From: Immundisolibacter sp049322795
Lineage (GTDB): Bacteria > Pseudomonadota > Gammaproteobacteria > Immundisolibacterales > Immundisolibacteraceae
Assembly: GCA_049322795.1 (NCBI GenBank)
Contig: JBMOQH010000009.1
Span: 1 to 10,700, forward strand
DNA: 10,700 bases
Direction: 5' to 3'
Positions 4,929 through 10,700 of this stretch are shown here, one piece after another; the stretch's first letter is position 1, and the number at the start of each line of letters is the position of its first letter. The position numbers and the translations under genes are program-made. The notes beneath the pieces were generated by a model, which did no database searches, was not told the origin of the DNA, and saw nothing but the letters and a program-made list of their open reading frames with translations.

Positions 4929-7612
4929 ACCTGCCATCGGTCGCGGACGTCGATCACGTGCATGCCGCGCTCGATGACGCGGCCGACGTCAGCGTTGCCA
5001 CCTGCCGGCACCTGCGCCAGCAGTTCACGGACCGGTTGCGGGCGCGCTACGACCTGCAGCCGTGCGGTGCACCACTGGTGCAGGCCCGCACCGCCTTCGT
5101 GGACGCGCTGCTGCAGCGCATCTGGGCGGCACAGATGGCGACCGTGCCGGGCGCCGAACGGCTCGCGCTGGTGGCAGTCGGCGGTTACGGGCGCGGCGAA
5201 CTCCACGCCTGCTCCGACATCGACCTGCTGGTGTTGGCCGCGCGCGCCGACCACATCACCCGCGTGGCGGACGCAATCACCCGTTTCGTCACCTTTCTGT
5301 ACGACACCGGACTCGACGTCGGCGCCAGCGTGCGCAGCCTGCGTCAGTGTGTGGACGAAGGCCGGCGCGACGTGACCATCGCCACCGCACTCATCGAGGC
5401 ACGCTGCCTGGCCGGCGACCCGGCGCTGTTCGAGCAGCTCGCGCGGCGTACCGGGCCGGGGCAGATGTGGCCAACGCGCAAGTTCTTCGCCGCCAAGCTC
5501 GCCGAGCAGCAGGCGCGCTACGAAAAATTCGACGCCACCGCCTACAAGCTCGAACCGAACGTCAAGGAAAGCCCCGGCGGGCTGCGCGACATCCACACCA
5601 TCGGCTGGGTGGCCAAGCGGCATTTCGGCGCCCGTACGCTGCGCGAGCTGGTCGAGCACGGATTTCTGGAGCAGGACGAGTACGAGCTCCTGGTCGACGG
5701 CCAGGAGTTCCTGACCCAGGTGCGAAACGGCCTGCACCTGCTCGCCGGGCGCAAGCACGACCACCTGCTGTTCGACCGGCAGCGCGAGCTGGCGCGCCGG
5801 TTCGGCTACGTGGATACCGACCAGACGCTGGCCGTCGAACAGTTCATGAAGCGCTACTACGGCACCGTCAAGGGCCTGTCGCGCCTGAACGAAATGCTGC
5901 TCGCGCACTTCGAGGAAGAGATCCTGCTGGCGCGCCGCAGCGACCGCGCCGTGCCCTTGAACAACCGCTTCCAGATTCGCAAGGACTTCATCGAGGTGCG
6001 CGACGCGCGCGTGTTCAAGCGCTACCCGTTCGCTCTGCTCGAGATTTTTCTGCTGCTCCAGCAGCACCGCCACCACGTGCGCGGCGTGCGCGCCGGCACC
6101 GTGCGCCTGATCCGCAAGCACCTGCACCTGATCGACGACGCGTTCCGGGCCGACATCCGCAGCGCCAGCCTGTTCATGGAAATCATCCGCCAGCCGCACG
6201 GCATCGGCCACGAGTTGCAGCGCATGCACCGTTACGGCGTGCTGGCGCGCTACATCCCGGTGTTCGGGCGCGTGGTGGGGCAGATGCAGCACGACCTGTT
6301 CCACGTTTACACGGTCGACGAGCACAGCCTGTTCGTGCTGCGCAACACGCGCAGCTATGCCTTCCCGGAAGAGAACATCCCGGCCCTTGAGCTCGGCTAT
6401 CAGGTGTTCCCGGGCATCCCCAAGCCGGAACTGCTGTACCTCGCGGCCCTGTTCCACGACATCGCCAAGGGCCGCGGCGGCGATCATTCGGACCTTGGCA
6501 GTCACGACGCGTACGCCTTCTGCCGCCTGCACCGCCTGTCCGAGTTCGACAGCCGCCTGGTCACCTGGCTGGTGCGCCATCACCTGTTGATGAGCAAGGT
6601 TTCGCAGCGGCAGGACATCGGCGACCCGGAAGTCATCCGCAGTTTCGCCGCCACGGTCGGCGACCAGACGCACCTCGATTACCTGTACCTGCTGACCGTG
6701 GCCGACATGCGCGGCACCGGCCCGACGGTGTGGAACTCGTGGAAGGGCTCGCTGCTGACGTCGCTGTACCTGGCCACCCGGCGGGCGCTGCGACGGGGGC
6801 TTGGCAGCCCGATCGACGCCCACGAGCAGGCGCTCGACGTGCGCCGCCGTGCGGCCGCACTGCTGCCGGACGAGCCGGTCGACGCCCAGCAATGCCAGCA
6901 GTTCTGGGCCCGCCTCGACGACGACTACTTCCTGCGCTTCACGGCCGAGGAAATCGCCTGGCATGCCAAGCACATCGTGCGCACGCGCGGCGATCAGCGC
7001 ACCGTGGTGGCGACGCGCGATTTTCCGGACCGCGGCAGCACCGGCGTGATGGTCTACACCCGCGATCGCAAGTACCTGTTCGCCGCCATCACGTCCACGC
7101 TCGACCGGCTGGCGCTCGACATCGTCGATGCGCGCATCTACACCAGCCACGACGGCTACGCGCTCGACACCTTCCTGGTCTGCGACCTGAACGGCGAGCC
7201 GATTTCGGACCCGGCGCGCCGGCGCGACATCCGCGCCGCGCTGCGCGACGTGTTGATCGGCGACACGCTGCCGCTGTTGCCGACTGGCCGGCGCGTCAGC
7301 CGCCAGCACAAGGCGTTCCGGGTGGCCACCGAGGTGTCGTTCGCGACCGATCTTGGCCGGGACCGCACCGTGGTGGAGCTGATCACCAAGGATCGCCCCG
7401 GCCTGCTGTCGCAGGTGGCGCAGGCGTTTGCCGAGTGCGAGCTGGTGCTGCAGAACGCCCGCGTCAACACCTACGGCGAGCGTGCCGAGGATGCCTTCTT
7501 CGTGACCGATGCGTCCGGCCACGCCGTCATGGACGCCGCACGCCTCGATCACCTGCGCGAACAGCTCGCCCAGCGGCTGGACAAGCGCCTGGATGAGCAG
7601 GCGGCGGGCTGA
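4925..7612 (+). CDS. glnD: Bifunctional PII uridylyltransferase/uridylyl-removing enzyme
   Basis: An 895-residue GlnD (E. coli 890), the glutamine sensor that adds UMP to PII proteins when nitrogen is scarce and removes it when glutamine is high. Domains in order: nucleotidyltransferase with GGYGRGELHACSDID (residues 86-100, catalytic Asp98 and Asp100); the GlnD-type linker with KESPGGLRDIHT; an HD hydrolase domain with LFHDIAKGRGGDHS, His511-Asp512 being the HD pair for deuridylylation; then two ACT domains starting near residues 708 (VMVYTRDRKYLFAAI) and 816 (VVELITKDRPGLLSQV), which sense glutamine. All four parts look intact, so both activities are expected. The start is probably TTG at 4925, overlapping the map stop as TTGA; MNLP follows. 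No ATG is available near there. A GTG at 4958 is an alternative that would remove 11 residues. Confidence 0.97.
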   Translation: MNLPSVADVDHVHAALDDAADVSVATCRHLRQQFTDRLRARYDLQPCGAPLVQARTAFVDALLQRIWAAQMATVPGAERLALVAVGGYGRGELHACSDIDLLVLAARADHITRVADAITRFVTFLYDTGLDVGASVRSLRQCVDEGRRDVTIATALIEARCLAGDPALFEQLARRTGPGQMWPTRKFFAAKLAEQQARYEKFDATAYKLEPNVKESPGGLRDIHTIGWVAKRHFGARTLRELVEHGFLEQDEYELLVDGQEFLTQVRNGLHLLAGRKHDHLLFDRQRELARRFGYVDTDQTLAVEQFMKRYYGTVKGLSRLNEMLLAHFEEEILLARRSDRAVPLNNRFQIRKDFIEVRDARVFKRYPFALLEIFLLLQQHRHHVRGVRAGTVRLIRKHLHLIDDAFRADIRSASLFMEIIRQPHGIGHELQRMHRYGVLARYIPVFGRVVGQMQHDLFHVYTVDEHSLFVLRNTRSYAFPEENIPALELGYQVFPGIPKPELLYLAALFHDIAKGRGGDHSDLGSHDAYAFCRLHRLSEFDSRLVTWLVRHHLLMSKVSQRQDIGDPEVIRSFAATVGDQTHLDYLYLLTVADMRGTGPTVWNSWKGSLLTSLYLATRRALRRGLGSPIDAHEQALDVRRRAAALLPDEPVDAQQCQQFWARLDDDYFLRFTAEEIAWHAKHIVRTRGDQRTVVATRDFPDRGSTGVMVYTRDRKYLFAAITSTLDRLALDIVDARIYTSHDGYALDTFLVCDLNGEPISDPARRRDIRAALRDVLIGDTLPLLPTGRRVSRQHKAFRVATEVSFATDLGRDRTVVELITKDRPGLLSQVAQAFAECELVLQNARVNTYGERAEDAFFVTDASGHAVMDAARLDHLREQLAQRLDKRLDEQAAG

Positions 7613-7625
7613 AACGGACGCGGCC

Positions 7626-8828
7626 ATGAATCCCGGTTTCGCGGCGCTGCAGCCGTACCCCTTCGAACGCCTGCGCGGCCTGCTGGCGGATCTGCCGCCA
7701 GCGGCCGATCTGCCGCTGATCGACCTTTCGATCGGCGAGCCGCGCCACGCCCCGCCGGCGCTGGTGCGCGACGCGCTGATCGCCCACCTGGACGGCCTGG
7801 GCCGTTACCCGAAAACCGCCGGTTCCGAGGCACTGCGCGAAACGATCGCCGCCTGGCTCACGCGCCGGCATGGCCTGCCGGCGAGCGCCCCCGCGGGTGC
7901 CATTGACCCGGAGCGCCAGGTGCTACCGGTCAGCGGCACGCGCGAGGCGCTGTTCGCCATCGCCCAGTGCGTGGTGGACCGCGCGCCCGGCGCGCGGGTG
8001 GCGATGCCGAACCCGTTCTATCAAATCTACGAAGGCGCGGCCCTGCTGGCCGGCGCCACGCCGCTGTACATCCCCTGCCTGGCGCGGGCGGATTACACGC
8101 CGGATTTCGACGCCGTGCCGGAGGCGGTGTGGCGCGACGTGCAGCTGCTCTACATCTGCTCCCCGCACAACCCGACCGGGCGGGTGCTGAGCTTGGCGCA
8201 GCTCGAGCGTCTGGTCGAACTCGCGCAGCGGCACGACTTCGTCATCGCGTCGGACGAGTGCTACAGCGAGATTTACCCGGACGACGCTGCGCCGCCGCCC
8301 GGCATCCTCGCCGCCTGCCAGTCGCTGGGGCTGGATGGCTTCGATCGCTGCCTGGTGTTCCAGAGCCTGTCCAAACGGTCCAGCGTGCCGGGGCTGCGCT
8401 CGGGCTTCGTGGCCGGCGACGCACGCCTCATCGAGCGCTTTGGCCTCTACCGCACCTACCACGGCTGCGCGCTGCCGGAATACGTGCAGGCCGCCAGCGC
8501 CGCCGCCTGGGCGGACGAGGCCCACGTCGCCGACAGCCGCGCGCGCTACCGGCGCAAACTCACGGCGGCAGTGCAGGCGCTCGGCGGCCGCGTCGCGGCG
8601 CCCGAGGGCGGTTTCTGCCTGTGGCTGCCGGTGCCGGGCGGCGACGATCTCGCCTTCACCCGGCGGCTATACGCCGAACAGCACCTGCGCGTGCTGCCCG
8701 GCAGTTATCTGGCGCGCACCGACGCTGGCATAAACCCTGGCGCCGGGCATGTGCGCCTGGCGCTGGTCGCCGACGAGGCCGCCTGCGAGGCGGCCATGAC
8801 ACGCCTCGCCCGAGCGCTTTCCGCCTAA
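7626..8828 (+). CDS. dapC: Succinyldiaminopimelate aminotransferase
   Basis: A 400-residue fold-type I PLP aminotransferase matching the DapC family, which makes N-succinyl-2-amino-6-oxopimelate into N-succinyl-LL-2,6-diaminopimelate (the reverse of the written glutamate reaction) in the succinylase branch of lysine/peptidoglycan precursor synthesis. N-terminal LQPYPFERLRGLL and SIGEPRH are typical of this family. PLP-site residues: SPHNPTG with Asn182, ASDECYSEIY with Asp210 and Tyr213, Lys250 in FQSLSKRSSVPGLRSGF as the Schiff-base lysine, and Arg377 in HVRLAL for the substrate carboxylate. The ATG at 7626 lies 13 bases after glnD with only a weak ribosome-binding site, so coupling is likely. 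A dedicated DapC beside dapD contrasts with E. coli, where ArgD supplies this activity. Annotation as a generic aspartate-type aminotransferase would be the alternative, but dapD adjacency supports DapC. Confidence 0.93.
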   Translation: MNPGFAALQPYPFERLRGLLADLPPAADLPLIDLSIGEPRHAPPALVRDALIAHLDGLGRYPKTAGSEALRETIAAWLTRRHGLPASAPAGAIDPERQVLPVSGTREALFAIAQCVVDRAPGARVAMPNPFYQIYEGAALLAGATPLYIPCLARADYTPDFDAVPEAVWRDVQLLYICSPHNPTGRVLSLAQLERLVELAQRHDFVIASDECYSEIYPDDAAPPPGILAACQSLGLDGFDRCLVFQSLSKRSSVPGLRSGFVAGDARLIERFGLYRTYHGCALPEYVQAASAAAWADEAHVADSRARYRRKLTAAVQALGGRVAAPEGGFCLWLPVPGGDDLAFTRRLYAEQHLRVLPGSYLARTDAGINPGAGHVRLALVADEAACEAAMTRLARALSA

Positions 8829-8867
8829 ACACACTTCACTTTTTCGTTACCAGGAAACACCGATCCC

Positions 8868-9686
8868 ATGCAGGACCTGATCGACACCATCGAAGCCGCC
8901 TTCGAGGCGCGCGCCGAAATCACCCCCGCCAGCGTCACCGCCAGCGTGCGGGATGCGGTGGAACAGGCGCTGGCACTGCTCGACGCCGGCACCGTGCGCG
9001 TGGCCGAGCCCACCGCGACCGGCTGGCAGGTCAACGAATGGCTCAAGAAGGCCGTGCTGCTGTCGTTTCGCATCGCCGACAACGCCGTCATGGACGGCGG
9101 CTTCGGGCGCTTTTTCGACAAGGTGCCGACCAAGTTCGCCGGGTTCGGCCCGGCCGAGTTCGCCGCCCAGGGCGCGCGCGTGGTACCCCCGGCCACCGTG
9201 CGCCGCGGCGCCTACATCGCCCCCGGCGTGGTGCTGATGCCGAGCTACGTCAACATCGGCGCCTACGTCGACAGCGGCAGCATGGTCGACACCTGGGCCA
9301 CGGTCGGCTCGTGCGCGCAGATCGGCAAGAACGTGCACCTGTCCGGCGGCGTCGGCATCGGCGGCGTGCTGGAACCGCTGCAGGCGGCGCCCACCATCAT
9401 CGAGGACGACTGTTTCATCGGCGCCCGCTCGGAGGTGGTCGAGGGCGTGGTGGTGGAACGCGGCGCGGTGCTGTCGATGGGCGTCTTCATCGGCCAGAGC
9501 ACCAAGATCTACAACCGCGAAACCGGCGAAATCACCTACGGCCGCGTGCCGGCCGGCGCGGTGGTGGTGCCGGGCAGCCTGCCGGCCGCCGACGGCAGCC
9601 ACAGCCTGTACGCCGCCGTCATCGTCAAGCAGGTGGACCTGCAGACCCGCGCCAAGGTGGGCATCAACGCCCTGCTGCGGGACTGA
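8868..9686 (+). CDS. dapD: 2,3,4,5-tetrahydropyridine-2,6-dicarboxylate N-succinyltransferase
   Basis: A 272-residue left-handed beta-helix acyltransferase (274 in E. coli) that transfers succinyl from succinyl-CoA to tetrahydrodipicolinate, the committing step of the succinylase route to meso-diaminopimelate and lysine. After a helical N-terminal domain (about 1-100), hexapeptide-repeat coils run through about residues 105-235. Catalytic residues known from the family are at the expected places: Asp141 in SMVDTWATVG and Glu189 in GARSEVVEG. LSGGVGIGGVLEPLQ and FIGQSTKIY are further signature blocks. The ATG at 8868 is preceded by AGGA at 8852-8855, 12 bases away, longer than ideal. It follows dapC by 39 bases and is probably cotranscribed; its product precedes the DapC step in the pathway. 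Confidence 0.98.
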   Translation: MQDLIDTIEAAFEARAEITPASVTASVRDAVEQALALLDAGTVRVAEPTATGWQVNEWLKKAVLLSFRIADNAVMDGGFGRFFDKVPTKFAGFGPAEFAAQGARVVPPATVRRGAYIAPGVVLMPSYVNIGAYVDSGSMVDTWATVGSCAQIGKNVHLSGGVGIGGVLEPLQAAPTIIEDDCFIGARSEVVEGVVVERGAVLSMGVFIGQSTKIYNRETGEITYGRVPAGAVVVPGSLPAADGSHSLYAAVIVKQVDLQTRAKVGINALLRD

Positions 9687-9694
9687 GGCGGTCG

Positions 9695-9739
9695 CCCGGG
9701 TCCGAGCGGACCGGGGGGGGCGGCCTGAGCCCGGTCCGC
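9695..9739. repeat. Three-arm GC-rich inverted repeat after dapD, possible terminator
   Basis: Three related 10-base arms follow the dapD stop: CCCGGGTCCG (9695-9704), GCGGACCGGG (9706-9715) and CCCGGTCCGC (9730-9739). The second and third are perfect complements (10-bp stem, 14-base loop), and the first can compete for the second with most of the same pairing. A run of eight G (9713-9720) lies in the middle. No real T-tract follows (CCTTGTTG only), so an intrinsic terminator is possible but not typical. Position at the end of the map-dapD cluster favours a 3'-end role. Confidence 0.5.
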
Positions 9740-9830
9740 GGGCCTTGTTGCGCTCATTTCAAGCATGCTGCGTGACTGCGATGGCAGCCACAAGGTGGAT
9801 TTGTTCACGATTCTTTGGCTAAGGTCCGCG

Positions 9831-9872
9831 CCGCCCGCATTTGGGCGGTCGCCAATTCCTGGAGAAGAATCC
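9831..9872 (+). promoter_or_regulatory. Leader hairpin and ribosome-binding site of the outer-membrane protein gene
   Basis: A 6-bp hairpin CCGCCC-GCATTT-GGGCGG (9831-9848) precedes a good Shine-Dalgarno GGAGAAG at 9861-9867. GGAG ends 8 bases before the ATG at 9873, which fixes the start. I see no convincing promoter in 9740-9830; a weak TAAGGT near 9819-9824 has no properly spaced -35. Confidence 0.45.
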
Positions 9873-10577
9873 ATGCACTATTCAGCCAAATCGCTGATCC
9901 CGCTGTTCGGACTGGTCGTTGCCCCGCTGGTGGCGCAGGCTGCCGTGGCGGCGGCGCCGGAGGACGGTCTCAGCTACAGCTACCTGGAAGCCGGGTACGT
10001 GTTTGGCGACCAGTTGGAGTTCGACGACGGCACTGACAACGACAAGTTTGATCTGGACGGCTTCCGCTTCAAGGGCTCCGCCGCGCTGATGCCGGAACTG
10101 TTCGTGTGGGGCTCCACCCACAACTTCGACGTCGACATCGACGACATCTCCGGTGGTGACTCGGACGTCAGCATCGACGCCCAGTCGCTGGGCGTCGGCT
10201 ACCGCTTCCCGCTGGTCACCGGACCGGGTGCGGTGGACCTGTGGGGCGGCCTGTCCTACGAGCGTCTGGACGACGCCGGCACCGCCGGCGATGGCTATGG
10301 CGCCACGCTCGGCCTGCGCTGGCTGCCCATCCCGCAACTCGAGCTCAGCGGGTTTGCCGGCTATCGCGACTATGGCGACCTGAACTTCGGCGACGGCGAT
10401 AAGGCCGAAGTGGACGGCTCCGCCTACGGCGTGGGCGTCGCTTACCACGTGACGCGCAACGTCGCCCTGCTGGCCGACTGGGAGCGCCTGGCGCTGGATT
10501 ACGATTTCGCCGGTGGCGGCAACGAAGACCTCGATTTCGACGCCTTCAGCGTCGGGGTGCGCTGGAACATCCGCTAG
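9873..10577 (+). CDS. Outer-membrane beta-barrel protein, Ax21-like
   Basis: A 234-residue exported protein of unknown specific function. Residues 1 to about 23-28 form a signal peptide (basic start, hydrophobic LIPLFGLVVAPLVAQA, cleavage probably after AQA or one of the following alanines). The mature part opens with EDGLSYSYLEAGYVFG, which resembles the start of Ax21-type outer-membrane proteins of Xanthomonadaceae by my recollection. It consists of about eight to ten alternating amphipathic strands, for example GFRFKGSAALM, SLGVGYRFPL, VDLWGGLSYERL, ATLGLRWLPI, LELSGFAGYRDYG, YGVGVAYHV and the terminal FSVGVRWNIR. Loops are rich in Asp, as at 50-62 and 85-102, and there are no cysteines. 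It probably sits in the outer membrane; a role as porin, adhesin or structural barrel cannot be told from sequence. It has its own ribosome-binding site, lies 186 bases after dapD, and its stop codon abuts an insertion sequence. Confidence 0.8.
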   Translation: MHYSAKSLIPLFGLVVAPLVAQAAVAAAPEDGLSYSYLEAGYVFGDQLEFDDGTDNDKFDLDGFRFKGSAALMPELFVWGSTHNFDVDIDDISGGDSDVSIDAQSLGVGYRFPLVTGPGAVDLWGGLSYERLDDAGTAGDGYGATLGLRWLPIPQLELSGFAGYRDYGDLNFGDGDKAEVDGSAYGVGVAYHVTRNVALLADWERLALDYDFAGGGNEDLDFDAFSVGVRWNIR

Positions 10578-10700
10578 TGTTACGTCCCGTTTATAACTTT
10601 GCATAGCCGCTCGATCTTGGCGAGGATCGATTCAGCGGTAGCGGTCCACATGAAGGGCTTCGGATGCTGGTTGTACTGCTTCACGAACGCATCGATCTTG
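10577..10700 (-). mobile_element. End of an IS630-family insertion sequence
   Basis: The last 124 bases have lower GC than the genes before them and encode the C-terminus of an IS630-type transposase running inward from the right edge. IS630 elements insert at TA. A TA at 10575-10576 sits immediately before GTGTTACGTCCCG, the likely outer tip of the element. The other end, terminal repeat partner and second TA are outside the window, so the exact boundary is inferred. Confidence 0.7.
10580..10700 (-). CDS. IS630-family transposase, C-terminal fragment
   Basis: The frame enters from the right edge and gives 39 residues before a TAA at 10582-10580. It reads through DAFVKQYNQHPKPFMWTATA and then ILAKIERLCKVINGT. 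The pattern of aromatic/Asn followed by PKPF-W-T-A and a final IERLC helix is the conserved C-terminal end of IS630-family DDE transposases. The DDE catalytic residues lie outside the window, so whether the gene is intact cannot be judged. The stop is only a few bases inside the presumed IS tip, so the coding end overlaps the terminal repeat. It converges on the outer-membrane protein gene. Confidence 0.85.
   Translation of the reverse strand, partial: KIDAFVKQYNQHPKPFMWTATAESILAKIERLCKVINGT

Noticed and set aside
4709..7627. A 972-codon open frame on the minus strand opposite map and glnD
   Set aside because: It lies antisense to a full-length, motif-complete glnD. Its product is rich in Arg, Ala, Val, Gln and His, with no recognisable domain, which is the usual shadow of third-position GC bias.
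7967..9775. A 602-codon open frame on the plus strand through dapC and dapD
   Set aside because: It runs in another frame across two conserved genes and their gap, with an Arg/Ala/Gly-rich product lacking any domain.
9882..10604. A 240-codon minus-strand frame opposite the outer-membrane protein gene
   Set aside because: It crosses the IS boundary and has no signal peptide or motif, whereas the plus-strand frame has a good ribosome-binding site, a signal peptide and barrel strands.
1..10700. CRISPR arrays, tRNA or rRNA genes, toxin-antitoxin or defence genes, phage genes
   Set aside because: I looked for regular repeats, RNA gene signatures and accessory proteins on both strands and found none apart from the IS fragment at the right edge.

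Overview
The window is a GC-rich stretch of conserved bacterial chromosome, most likely from a gammaproteobacterium. It holds two divergent housekeeping gene clusters, then an outer-membrane protein gene and the edge of an insertion sequence. The protein sequences, and the layout with rpsB-tsf-pyrH-frr-uppS-cdsA on one strand and map-glnD-dapC-dapD on the other, are typical of gammaproteobacteria such as Pseudomonas and Xanthomonas relatives. The outer-membrane protein resembles the Ax21-like group known from Xanthomonadaceae. I cannot place it to genus.

Left part (1-3941, minus strand): rpsB (ribosomal protein S2), tsf (EF-Ts), pyrH (UMP kinase), frr (ribosome recycling factor), uppS (undecaprenyl diphosphate synthase) and the first 44 codons of cdsA (CDP-diacylglycerol synthase), which runs off the left edge. 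Genes from tsf to cdsA are packed with gaps of 12 bases or fewer, or overlap. Only rpsB and tsf are well separated (145 bases), and that gap holds a clear intrinsic terminator or attenuator hairpin. The cluster links translation (S2, EF-Ts, RRF), pyrimidine nucleotide supply (PyrH) and envelope lipid precursors (UppS, CdsA).

Centre (3942-4157): a 216-base divergent intergenic region. It carries a good sigma70-type promoter for rpsB with an extended -10 and a GC-rich discriminator, a short structured rpsB leader, and a weaker back-to-back promoter candidate for map that sits inside a dyad.

Right part (4158-9686, plus strand): map (methionine aminopeptidase), glnD (PII uridylyltransferase/uridylyl-removing enzyme, probable TTG start overlapping the map stop), dapC (succinyldiaminopimelate aminotransferase) and dapD (tetrahydrodipicolinate N-succinyltransferase). 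The spacing suggests one operon joining protein maturation, nitrogen sensing and the succinylase branch of lysine/diaminopimelate synthesis. After dapD comes a GC-rich set of three mutually complementary arms, probably an end-of-operon structure.

Right end (9873-10700): a separate gene for a secreted, acidic outer-membrane beta-barrel protein, followed within 2 bases by the C-terminal 39 codons of an IS630-family transposase on the minus strand. The element appears to have inserted at the TA of the barrel gene's stop codon.

I found no evidence of a novel system. Most of the window is ordinary, well-conserved core genome. The points worth a second look are the IS junction, the regulatory structures around rpsB and map, the repeat arms after dapD, and the uncharacterised barrel protein.
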